Source of the DNA: Pseudomonadota bacterium
Lineage (GTDB): Bacteria > Pseudomonadota > Gammaproteobacteria > Burkholderiales > Rhodocyclaceae
Reading direction: 5' to 3'
Assembly: GCA_008501585.1 (NCBI GenBank)
Contig: QQUN01000030.1
Coordinates: 1 to 64,000, forward strand
Length of the DNA: 64,000 nt
The position numbers and the translations under genes are program-made. Each line of letters begins with the position of its first letter. The first letter of the stretch is position 1. Shown one piece after another: positions 52,991 to 60,608 of this stretch. The notes under the pieces were generated by a model. That model saw nothing but the letters and a program-made list of their open reading frames with translations. It was not told the origin of the DNA and searched no databases.

Positions 52991-54799
52991 ATGCAGAACG
53001 AGCAGATCCTCCTTTTTGCCATCCTCGCCGCCACCATCGGCCTGTTTCTGTGGGGCCGCTGGCGGCATGACGTGGTCGCGCTGGCGGCCTTGCTGGTGTG
53101 CGTGTTTGCCGGCCTGGTGCCGTCCGAGCAAGCCTTCAGCGGCTTCGGCCACCCGGCGGTGATCACCGTCGCCGCGGTGCTAGTGCTCAGCCGCGGGCTG
53201 CAGAGCACCGGTGCGGTCGACGCGCTCGCCCAGCGTGTGCTGACCCCCGGCGCCGGCCCCACCCTGAGCATCGCGGTGCTGATCGGTGTCGGCGCGGTGC
53301 TGTCGGCCTTCATGAACAACGTCGGCGCCATGGCGCTGCTCATCCCGGTGGCGGTGCAGATCGCCAGCCGCCACGAGCTGCCGCCGGGCAAGGTGCTCAT
53401 GCCGCTGGCCTTCGGCACCCTGCTCGGCGGCATGACCACCCTCATCGGCACGCCACCGAACCTGATCGTCTCCAGTTTCCGCGACAGCACCGGCGCCGGC
53501 AGCTTCGGCATGTTCGACTTCACCCCGGTCGGCCTCGCCGTGGCCGTGGTCGGGCTGCTCTTCCTCGCCGTGCTGGGCTGGCGCATCGTGCCGCACCGCG
53601 AGCAAAAGGGCGGCGCCAGCTTCGACACCGGCACCTATCTGACCGAGGCCTGGGTCACCGCCGACGGCAAGGCCGTGGGCAAGCACCTGCATGAGGTCGA
53701 GCGCACGCTGGAGGCCGCCGACGCGCAGGTGGTGGGCATGGTGCGCAACGAGTTCCGCGTGACCGCGCCCAACCCCTGGCGGGTGCTGCGCGCCGGTGAC
53801 ATCCTGGTGATCGAGGCCGACCCCGGTTCGCTCACCACCACGCTCACCGGCCTCGGCCTGAGCCTGGAGGCGCCCGACAAGAAAGACGCCCCCCAGCCCG
53901 AGCGGCGCAAGGGCGACAGCGACAGCAAGAGCAACGACAAGGAAGAGACCGTGCTGCAGGAGCTGGTGGTGATGCCCAACGCCGCCATCATCGGCCGCAG
54001 CATGGGCAATGTGCACATCGGCACCCGCTTCGGCCTCAACCTGCTGGCCATCTCCCGCCAGGGCCGCCAGAGCATCAAGCGCCTGCGCTCCACCCCCATC
54101 CTCGCCGGCGACGTGCTGCTCATGCAGGGCGCCCCCGAAGCGCTCACCGCCTTCGCCAGCAGCTTTGGCGGCGTGCCGCTGGCGCCGCGCAACATCGCCA
54201 TCCCCAATCGTGGCCAGGCCACCGCCGCCATCGCCATCATGGCGCTGGCCATCGCCGGCGCCGCCTTCGGCCTGCTGCCCGCCGCCATCGCCTTTGCCAC
54301 CGCGGTGCTCGCCTACATCGTGCTGCGCATCATCCCGCTCGACAAAGTCTTCGACGCGATCGACTGGCCGGTCATCATCCTGCTCGGTGCGCTGATCCCC
54401 GTCGCCGGCGCCATGGCCAGCACCGGCGCGGCCGACGCCCTCGCCCAGGGCCTGCTGGGCAGCCTCGCCCAGGGGCACCCCGTGGTTGCGCTGGCGCTGA
54501 TCCTCATCGTCACCATGACGCTGTCGGACTTCATGAACAACGCCGCCACGGCCGCCGTCATGTGCCCCATCGCGATCAGCGTGGCCAGCCAGTTGGGCGC
54601 CGCGCCCGACGCCTTCCTGATGGCCGTCGCCATCGGCGGCTCCTGCGCCTTCCTGACGCCCATCGGCCACCAGAACAACACCCTCATCCTCGGCCCGGGC
54701 GGCTTCCGCTTTGGCGACTACTGGCGCCTCGGCCTGCCGATGGAGGTGCTGGTGGTGGCCGTCAGCCTGCCGATGTTGCTGTGGGTGTGGCCGTTGTAG
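52991..54799 (+). CDS. SLC13/DASS-family permease with RCK_C (TrkA-C) domains
   Basis: A 602-aa transporter: two membrane halves (residues 1-200 and about 410-602), each with an anion/sodium motif region such as AFMNNVGAMALLIPV, TLIGTPPNLIVSSF and SDFMNNAATAAVMCPI, separated by two TrkA-C-like soluble domains (about residues 215-395) with a charged linker. Family members carry dicarboxylates or sulfate; substrate not readable. Starts 5 bases after the esterase gene. Confidence 0.88.
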   Translation: MQNEQILLFAILAATIGLFLWGRWRHDVVALAALLVCVFAGLVPSEQAFSGFGHPAVITVAAVLVLSRGLQSTGAVDALAQRVLTPGAGPTLSIAVLIGVGAVLSAFMNNVGAMALLIPVAVQIASRHELPPGKVLMPLAFGTLLGGMTTLIGTPPNLIVSSFRDSTGAGSFGMFDFTPVGLAVAVVGLLFLAVLGWRIVPHREQKGGASFDTGTYLTEAWVTADGKAVGKHLHEVERTLEAADAQVVGMVRNEFRVTAPNPWRVLRAGDILVIEADPGSLTTTLTGLGLSLEAPDKKDAPQPERRKGDSDSKSNDKEETVLQELVVMPNAAIIGRSMGNVHIGTRFGLNLLAISRQGRQSIKRLRSTPILAGDVLLMQGAPEALTAFASSFGGVPLAPRNIAIPNRGQATAAIAIMALAIAGAAFGLLPAAIAFATAVLAYIVLRIIPLDKVFDAIDWPVIILLGALIPVAGAMASTGAADALAQGLLGSLAQGHPVVALALILIVTMTLSDFMNNAATAAVMCPIAISVASQLGAAPDAFLMAVAIGGSCAFLTPIGHQNNTLILGPGGFRFGDYWRLGLPMEVLVVAVSLPMLLWVWPL

Positions 54800-57332
54800 G
54801 GGTGTCGCGCAGCTGCGCGGCGTCGGCCGGTTTGCCGAAGTGGAAGCCCTGCGCGAGGTCGCAACCGTGGCGGGCGAGGATGTCGAGCTGCGCGGCCGTT
54901 TCCACGCCCTCGGCCACCACGCGCAGCCCAAGGCTGTGGGCGAGCTTGATGATCGCCTCGGCGATGGCTGCGTCGTTGTCGTTGCGGTCGATGTCGCGGA
55001 TGAACAGGCGGTCGATCTTCAGTTCGTCGATCGGGAAGCGCTTGAGGTAGGCCAGCGAGGAGTAGCCGGTGCCGAAGTCGTCCAGCGCCAGGCGCACGCC
55101 CAGCGCGCGCAGGCCGGTCAGCACCCCCAGCGTGCGCTCGCTGGCTTCCATCAGCATCGACTCGGTCAGCTCCAGGGTCAGGTGTGCGGCGGGCATGCCG
55201 GTGTCGGCAATGACCCGCGCCACCATGGCGGTAAAGCCGTCGTGGCGGAACTGGCGGGCAGAGATGTTCACCAGCATGCGCCACTCGCCCCGCCCGGCCT
55301 CGCGCCAGCGGGCGTGCTGCAAGCAGGCGCTGCGCAGCACCCATTCGCCGATCGGCACGATCAGCCCGGTTTCCTCGGCCATCGGGATGAAATCCGCCGG
55401 CGGCAGCAGCCCGAGCTCGGGATGCTGCCACCGCAGCAGGGCCTCGGCCGCCACCGTGCGCTGCGTGCCGATATCGACCAGCGGCTGGAAGTGCAGCCGC
55501 AGTTCCTCGCGCGCCAGCGCGCGGTGCAGGGCACTCTCCAGCGCCAGGTGCTCGACGGAGCGGGCGTTCATGGCCGGCTGGTAGAGCTGGAACGCGTTGC
55601 GCCCTTCGTCCTTGGCGCGGTACATGGCGGTGTCGGCGTTCTTGATCAGCTCGACCGGCTCGCAACTGTCGTCCGGGTAGATGCTGATGCCGATACTGGT
55701 GGTCACGGTCAGCTCATGCGCATCGACCAGCACCGGGCGGCGCAATGATTCGATGATGCGCGTGGCGGTGTGGGCGGCGTCGTCCGGGTCGGTCAGGTCG
55801 CTCAGCACCACGATGAATTCGTCGCCGCCCATGCGGGCCACGGTGTCGTCCTCGCGCAGGCAACCGCGCAGCCGGCGGGCCACCTCCATCAGCAACTGGT
55901 CGCCCACCTCGTGGCCGAGGCTGTCGTTGATGCGCTTGAAGCGGTCCAGGTCGATGAACAGCACCGCGGCGCGGTTGCGGTTGCGGTGCGCATGGGCCAG
56001 CGCCACCTGCAGGCGGTCTTCGAGCAGGCGGCGGTTGGGCAGGCCGGTGAGCGGGTCGAAGTAGGCGAGGTGGCGGATGTGCGCCTCGTTTTCCTTCAGC
56101 TGGCTGATGTCGCTGAACACCGCCGCATAGTTGGTCAGCGTGCCGTCGCGATCCTTGATGGCGGTGATGGTGAGCAGTTCGGGGTACAGCTCGCCGCTCT
56201 TGCGGCGGTTCCAGATCTCGCCCTGCCACTGGCCTTCGGCCGACAACTGCACCCACATGTCCTTGTAGAACGCGGGGCCCTGGCGGCCGGAATTGAGCAG
56301 CGACGGGTTGCGGCCGATGACTTCTTCCGGCGGGTAGCCGGTGAGCCGGGTAAAGGCCGGATTCACCGAGATGATGCGCGCCTTCTCGTCGGTGATCAGG
56401 ATGCCCTCGAGCGAGCTGTCGATCACCTTCTCGGCCAGGTGCAGGTTGCGCTGCGAGGCGTTGAGCGCCAGGTCGCGCTCGCGCAGCGCATGCTGCAACT
56501 CGTGCACGTACACCAGCTCCATGCCGGAGAGGATGTCGGCAAAACTCACCAGATCGGCCAGGCTGCCGTCCCGCCGCATCACCCCCACATGGCGCACCCG
56601 GCGGTCGGAGAGCATGCAACGCACATGGTAGAGGCTGGCGTCTTCGCTCACCGTGAGCAGCGGGCGGCTGGCCAGCGCGCCCACCGCACGGTTGCCGGCA
56701 CGCTCGGCCACCAGGCGGGTCAGGTCGCGTTCAGTGAGGATGCCGTACTCGCCATCATCGTAGGCCACCACCACCGCGTCCTGCGCGGCACGGCGCATCT
56801 GCCGCACCGCCTCGCCGAGCAACGCCGACTCGGGCAGCGGTTGCAGGCTGCCCTTGATGATCGAATCGAGCTTGCGCAGCTTCAGGTAATGCTCGATGCC
56901 CTGGTTCAGCACCACGTCGGTCTGGGTGACGATGCCGCAGCGCCGACCGTGCTCATCGACCACCAGATAGTGTCGCATATGCTCGTCGCGGAAGCGGATC
57001 GCCAGCTCCTGCAGACCCAGGTCGCGGGTGACGGTGCGCACCGGCGCGCTCATCGCATCGCCGATTGGCCGGTTGAAACTGTCGGGGTGGTCAAAATCGA
57101 TCGCCAGCGCGTCGCGCTCGGTCCAGATACCGACCGGCACATCATCCTCGACCACCAGAATGGAACTGACCCGCGCCACACTCATGCGTCGCGCGGCTTC
57201 ATGAAGGGCAAGGTCCGGTGCGCACTCGAGAATGCTGCCCCGAACGATCTGCCCCACCGTCGCCTCGGAAGGGATCAAGGCACCCAGCACGGCTTTTTCG
57301 GCGGGTTCGGCGTAAACGACTGAGTCATCCAT
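54762..57332 (-). CDS. CBS-PAS-GGDEF-EAL bifunctional c-di-GMP enzyme
   Basis: An 856-aa cytoplasmic protein with four N-terminal CBS motifs (residues about 20-285), a PAS domain (about 290-410), GGDEF and EAL. GGDEF is intact (MGGDEF near residue 500) with an I-site REDD five residues before it, and the EAL domain keeps EALLRW (near 629), NISARQF, ELTESML, DDFGTGYSS, KIDRLFI and AEGVET. Both cyclase and phosphodiesterase activity are therefore possible. CBS repeats probably sense adenine nucleotides. ATG at 57332 chosen; a longer frame starts at 57440. Its 3' end overlaps the permease by 38 bases. Confidence 0.92.
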   Translation of the reverse strand: MDDSVVYAEPAEKAVLGALIPSEATVGQIVRGSILECAPDLALHEAARRMSVARVSSILVVEDDVPVGIWTERDALAIDFDHPDSFNRPIGDAMSAPVRTVTRDLGLQELAIRFRDEHMRHYLVVDEHGRRCGIVTQTDVVLNQGIEHYLKLRKLDSIIKGSLQPLPESALLGEAVRQMRRAAQDAVVVAYDDGEYGILTERDLTRLVAERAGNRAVGALASRPLLTVSEDASLYHVRCMLSDRRVRHVGVMRRDGSLADLVSFADILSGMELVYVHELQHALRERDLALNASQRNLHLAEKVIDSSLEGILITDEKARIISVNPAFTRLTGYPPEEVIGRNPSLLNSGRQGPAFYKDMWVQLSAEGQWQGEIWNRRKSGELYPELLTITAIKDRDGTLTNYAAVFSDISQLKENEAHIRHLAYFDPLTGLPNRRLLEDRLQVALAHAHRNRNRAAVLFIDLDRFKRINDSLGHEVGDQLLMEVARRLRGCLREDDTVARMGGDEFIVVLSDLTDPDDAAHTATRIIESLRRPVLVDAHELTVTTSIGISIYPDDSCEPVELIKNADTAMYRAKDEGRNAFQLYQPAMNARSVEHLALESALHRALAREELRLHFQPLVDIGTQRTVAAEALLRWQHPELGLLPPADFIPMAEETGLIVPIGEWVLRSACLQHARWREAGRGEWRMLVNISARQFRHDGFTAMVARVIADTGMPAAHLTLELTESMLMEASERTLGVLTGLRALGVRLALDDFGTGYSSLAYLKRFPIDELKIDRLFIRDIDRNDNDAAIAEAIIKLAHSLGLRVVAEGVETAAQLDILARHGCDLAQGFHFGKPADAAQLRDTPTTATPTATSAG

Positions 57333-57544
57333 GTTGGAGCGTTCGCGATCGTTGCGGAGACCTGCCGCAGCATCGTGTGCCTGCAGCGCGAAGCCCCGCC
57401 AGGCGGCCGGATCGGCCGTATGCGGAGCGCGCAACACCATAGCACCGCGGGGGGAGTCATGCTATGGGATAGATCAATGAGGGAAGCAAGGGGCTGCGCC
57501 CCCCGATGCACCAGTAATGGCACGAATCAGGGGGGAATGTTGCA

Positions 57545-57560
57545 ATTCAAGACCTGACCC
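57545..57560. repeat. Repeat motif copy left of fic
   Basis: ATTCAAGACCTGACCC recurs (14 of 16 bases or more) at 58934-58949 and, inverted, around 58858-58871, so copies of the same motif bracket the fic gene. Confidence 0.6.
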
Positions 57561-57594
57561 TTGCACCCGCGAACCAAGTCAATTCCAGACGCGG

Positions 57595-58719
57595 CTACTC
57601 TGACAGATCGTTCAGCTCATAGCTGGTGCTACGCCCACCCGCATCCGTTCTCCGCAATACACCGCGCCCAAGTAGATCGTTGATGTCACGCAGCGCCGTG
57701 TCCGGCGAACATTTGGCAATGGCCGCCCACTTGCTGCTGGTGAGCTTGCCTTCGAAGTCGTCGAACAGCTTGTTGAGCAACTTCACCTGTCGCTCGTTCA
57801 ACGGCATGGTCGCCCAGCGCTGCCAGAAGCGAGCCTTGGTCAGCACGGCATCGAGCGTGTGCTGCGCCTGATCGACAGCGCGATGCAGCGTATCGAGGAA
57901 CCAGGCGAGCCACTCGGTGACGTCCATCGATCGCTTCTGGGTCCGCTCCAGGATGTCGTAGTAGGCCTTGCGCTCCCGCTGGATCTGCGCCGACAGACTG
58001 TAGAAGCGTTGCGGGCTGCCGTCGGCACGCGCCAGCAGCAGGTCGCCGATGGCCCGAGCGATACGTCCGTTGCCGTCGTCGAACGGGTGCAAGGTGACGA
58101 ACCACAGATGCCCCAGGCCGGCCTTGATGAGCGGCGGTTCGTTCAGCGCGCCATTCACCCAGTCGAGGAATCGGCGGGCTTCGAGCTTCAGACGATCAGC
58201 GGGCGGCGCCTCGAAATGCACGCGCTGGCGGCCGATGGACCCGGAGACCACCTGCATCGGACCACTGGCATCGTCGCGCCAGCCGCCGACCTCGATCTTG
58301 GAGAGGCCTGAGTAGCCGGTGGAAAACAGCGCTGCGTGCCAGCCGAACAGCCGCTCCCGCGACACCGGCGCATGGCAGTTGGCGGTGGCATCGAGCACCA
58401 TCTCGACCACGCCTTCGACGTGGCGATCGACCGGGGCGAGCGCGCCGATGTCCACGCCCAGCCGGCGGGCGATGGATGAACGCACGGATTCGACATTGAG
58501 CTGCTCGCCCTCGATCTCGCTGGTCTTGACCACGTCCTCGGTGAGCGCGGCCAGGCTGGCCTGATCGCGCAGCGCCATGCCCACGTCGGCCAGGCGGCCC
58601 ATCAGGAGCCCTTGGGCACGACTGACCTCGGCCAGAGGCCCAGCCAGCGCTGCCAGGTCGAAGCGCCAGGTCGGCCAGTCGCTGGCCTGCCAGATGTAGG
58701 TGTAATCACCGCTATTCAT
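57595..58719 (-). CDS. Fic family AMPylation protein with DUF4172 N-terminus
   Basis: A 374-aa Fic protein. The active-site loop HPFDDGNGR is intact near residue 210. An N-terminal inhibitory motif TSEIEG (T66 to G71) matches (S/T)xxxE(G/N) of self-inhibited class II Fic proteins. The N-terminal DUF4172 (GDYTYIWQASDWPTWRFD) and a winged-helix C-terminus (about 310-374) frame it. Fic transfers AMP (or another nucleotide) to protein hydroxyls; target unknown. No antitoxin partner is adjacent. ATG at 58719 preferred; 58752 is also open. Confidence 0.92.
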   Translation of the reverse strand: MNSGDYTYIWQASDWPTWRFDLAALAGPLAEVSRAQGLLMGRLADVGMALRDQASLAALTEDVVKTSEIEGEQLNVESVRSSIARRLGVDIGALAPVDRHVEGVVEMVLDATANCHAPVSRERLFGWHAALFSTGYSGLSKIEVGGWRDDASGPMQVVSGSIGRQRVHFEAPPADRLKLEARRFLDWVNGALNEPPLIKAGLGHLWFVTLHPFDDGNGRIARAIGDLLLARADGSPQRFYSLSAQIQRERKAYYDILERTQKRSMDVTEWLAWFLDTLHRAVDQAQHTLDAVLTKARFWQRWATMPLNERQVKLLNKLFDDFEGKLTSSKWAAIAKCSPDTALRDINDLLGRGVLRRTDAGGRSTSYELNDLSE

Positions 58720-58857
58720 GCGGCGATTGTGGGCCGGATTCTCCGCATGCACAAGTTATTCACCGCACAGGATGCGGAGAAAGTTGGCGCCATTCGCCGC
58801 AAGAGGGTTCCGAGCCGGTGCCACGCGTCCGAAACGGATGGCGTTGTGGCATTGGGA

Positions 58858-58946
58858 TCAGGTCTTGAAATCCAATATTTCCGTATTCGAACCACTGATC
58901 AAACTGATCTACTCCGCAGATCGGCATGTCGTATTTCAAGACCTGA
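58858..58946. repeat. Inverted repeat of the fic-flanking motif
   Basis: A perfect 14-bp inverted repeat TCAGGTCTTGAAAT (58858-58871) and ATTTCAAGACCTGA (58933-58946) encloses 61 bases. Its arms are the same motif found left of fic. It lies in the 310-base non-coding stretch between fic and the cassette array. Confidence 0.75.
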
Positions 58947-58983
58947 CCCCGCAGGGCGCAAAGACCTGACCCCGCAGGGCGCA
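58939..58983 (+). repeat. Tandem repeat of 22-bp unit
   Basis: Two identical copies of a 22-bp unit beginning AGACCTGACCCC at 58939-58960 and 58962-58983, one base apart. They abut the point where the attC remnant loses similarity to the other sites. Confidence 0.75.
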
Positions 58984-59035
58984 GCTTTTGGCGGTCCAGC
59001 GAACGAAGTGAGCGGCGTTGAGCGCATTGTTAGAG
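58984..59035 (-). repeat. Truncated attC site (cassette 1)
   Basis: After the SUKH stop, the minus strand reads CTCTAACAATGCGCTCAACG and then CGCTCACTTCGTTCGCTGG, which aligns with the first half of attC2. The second half (ending GTTRRRY) is missing, replaced by the tandem repeat. Confidence 0.6.
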
Positions 59036-59434
59036 CCCGTTTCGGAGGAATGCTTCAAATGAAGACGCGATTTCATGCACGTCTCCAAAATTATGATCTT
59101 CTGTGACAATAGCTCGGGTAGGTAGGTGAATACCAAAGGGGTTACCACAGCCATCCCAGCCAATGATAAAAGTGTCCTTCAATGACCAGCCGTTAAGACC
59201 CGATTCTGCCTTGAATTTCATGTGTGTTTCACCGAGTTGTTCAATGCCATCTACCCACTCCGTTCCGATTGCTCCCCCTCCAAAATTTGCTAATAAAAAT
59301 CGGAATTCTAGCGGGATTGCTTCGTGCTTAGCTTCAAAATTTAATAGCTCGGATTCACTTGCACATGCATAGCGAATCTCCTTCGGCCTCGCTTGCCAAG
59401 CTGCTAGTAAAGGAGTGAGTGAATGAATACTCAT
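59030..59434 (-). CDS. Cassette 1: SUKH/SMI1-KNR4-like protein
   Basis: A 134-aa cytoplasmic protein with a SUKH (SMI1/KNR4) pattern: PLEFRFLLANFGGGAIG followed by FIIGWDGCGNPFGIHLPTRAIV, EDHNFGDVHEIASSFEAFLRNGL. SUKH proteins often neutralise polymorphic toxins, but stand-alone cassettes are also known. The ATG follows directly on the attC2 recombination point and the stop lies inside the attC1 core, a classic cassette geometry. No ribosome-binding site of note. Confidence 0.8.
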   Translation of the reverse strand: MSIHSLTPLLAAWQARPKEIRYACASESELLNFEAKHEAIPLEFRFLLANFGGGAIGTEWVDGIEQLGETHMKFKAESGLNGWSLKDTFIIGWDGCGNPFGIHLPTRAIVTEDHNFGDVHEIASSFEAFLRNGL

Positions 59435-59438
59435 AGGG

Positions 59439-59522
59439 CTCTAACGATTTACATAAGGGGCGCGGTGCGAAGCACAGCGTCCCAGCGAACGAAAGTGAGC
59501 GAACTTGATGTGATTGTTAGGC
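59439..59522 (-). repeat. attC2 recombination site
   Basis: An 84-bp imperfect inverted repeat bounded on the plus strand by CTCTAAC and GTTAGGC. Read on the minus strand, outer CCTAAC/GTTAG, then ACATCAAG pairing with CTTATGT (one extrahelical base), and a terminal hairpin GGGACGC..GTGC-TTC-GCAC..GCGCCC with one mismatch and one bulge fold as in attC. Confidence 0.82.
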
Positions 59523-59765
59523 TTTTTCATCGGCACCTAGTCCGCATGATTTTTCCGCCTTGCCTGCCGCCAGAAACACATCGAATACCCCACCCGCACA
59601 AGCACCAATGCCAATAAGCAATAGCAGGATGAGAGCACCACTATCTCGCCCGGACGGGCTGTACTTGCTACCGAGCGACAACTGCGACCCGACCAACGCC
59701 GCAGCAGCAGCGCCGATAGCGATAATGCCGACGAGCACGAGTAGGTAACCTCTGGCTTTACGCAT
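59517..59765 (-). CDS. Cassette 2: small two-TM membrane protein
   Basis: An 82-aa protein with two hydrophobic helices (LLVLVGIIAIGAAAAALV and ALILLLLIGIGACAGGVFDVF) joined by a short polar loop (SLGSKYSPSGRDSG). No family recognised. Its TAA overlaps the attC2 core and the ATG is 15 bases behind the attC3 core, typical of a gene cassette. Confidence 0.7.
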   Translation of the reverse strand: MRKARGYLLVLVGIIAIGAAAAALVGSQLSLGSKYSPSGRDSGALILLLLIGIGACAGGVFDVFLAAGKAEKSCGLGADEKA

Positions 59766-59779
59766 ATTTCTTGTGCGGT

Positions 59780-59851
59780 GCCTAACGATTGAATTCAGCG
59801 GACGGCAAAACGCGTAGCGTTTTGACGGTCCGCTGGAATGATTTGTTAGCC
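59780..59851 (-). repeat. attC3 recombination site
   Basis: A 72-bp imperfect palindrome bounded by GCCTAAC and GTTAGCC. Inner arms ATTCAGCGGAC and GTCCGCTGGAAT pair with one extrahelical base, and AAAACGC/GCGTTTT close a small loop. This is the clearest attC in the window. Confidence 0.87.
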
Positions 59852-59857
59852 GCGGAG

Positions 59858-60181
59858 CTAGTTTGATTGGACATAGAAGTAACCTGCGTCGCTAGCCGGG
59901 ACAGTACGCGGACCGCCAGGAAGCGTACCAACGAACTCAAGCGAGTAAACCGGAACGCCCTTCGGTGAATACCGGTGGATGAGACTAGCTCCGGCGGGCA
60001 CAACCAATGAATGAGTGCCATCGGAGGCAGTGAAGGGCTCAATGGTGGTTACAGGCTCGTTTGCATAGGGAACCGAAAGCAAATCGACGTCGATGGCGAA
60101 GAGCTTGACTGCGCCGAGAAAGCCGACGACCGAGCCAGCAAGTGCCGATAGCGAGCCGATCAATAGCATGCGAAGTTCCAT
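59858..60181 (-). CDS. Cassette 3: membrane-anchored small protein
   Basis: A 107-aa protein with one N-terminal hydrophobic helix or signal (LLIGSLSALAGSVVGFLGAVKLF) and a soluble domain with no recognised family. Its stop precedes attC3 and its ATG lies 10 bases behind a GGCTAAC recombination core at 60191-60197. Confidence 0.7.
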   Translation of the reverse strand: MELRMLLIGSLSALAGSVVGFLGAVKLFAIDVDLLSVPYANEPVTTIEPFTASDGTHSLVVPAGASLIHRYSPKGVPVYSLEFVGTLPGGPRTVPASDAGYFYVQSN

Positions 60182-60197
60182 TTCGGTAGCGGCTAAC

Positions 60198-60608
60198 TAT
60201 AAGTAGACACCAAATGGTGTCGTAAACGCTTACACGACTGGCGCATATCCTGCCGCCCTCTGCCACGATGCCTTTGACATGTACAACCATCCTGTGTACA
60301 CCACCAAATGTCCAATAACGTCCCTCCCGCAGCTTTCTAACCCAGCCCCCGCTTGTCCACCTTGCCGAGAAATCACAAGACGGGGTATGACAACGCAGCA
60401 CGTCCTGTGTTTGCTAGCGCATTTGGCACATCGATGGCATTCCAGAAGGATTGGATACGAATTTTCTCGAGATGACAAGTTGCTGCAGCACCCCCCGACG
60501 CAAAACGCACATCGCCTCTGGCACCACCGACCCTACTGTCCATTCAAGTCACCGCCGACGGCATTTTCAGATATCGTCCCGTCATCCTCCCCAATACCGG
60601 CCAGCACG
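60198..60608. other. Non-coding region between cassette array and lepB
   Basis: About 410 bases of lower GC without a believable gene. A perfect palindrome GACACC-AAAT-GGTGTC (60206-60221) is followed by GTAAACGCTTAC (60222-60233), a near-palindrome with a central CG like LacI-family operators, flanked by GTC/GAC. This would be where attI and an integrase lie in a complete integron; neither is recognisable. Confidence 0.55.

Larger units (their letters stand above)
58984..60197 (-). mobile_element. Integrase-less integron cassette array (CALIN)
   Basis: Three short minus-strand genes, each lacking its own long 5' region, are separated by attC-type sites with GTTAGGC/GCCTAAC-like cores. The segment is AT-richer than the genes around it. 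All genes point the same way, away from the right boundary, as cassettes do from attI. No integron integrase is encoded in this window; the position where it would be expected, to the right, is non-coding and then lepB. One end attC is truncated. Confidence 0.8.

Noticed and set aside
57333..57440. 36-codon upstream extension of the CBS-GGDEF-EAL gene
   Set aside because: Possible but not supported: no better ribosome-binding site, and the extra residues lack domain character.
60279..60608. N-terminal extension of lepB to 60279
   Set aside because: The extra 110 residues are Pro/His/Ser-rich with no family similarity, and signal peptidase I begins naturally at 60609.
60240..60608. Possible integron integrase remnant
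   Set aside because: Translations show no tyrosine-recombinase motif such as the HxLRH/Y box; nothing supports a decayed intI here.
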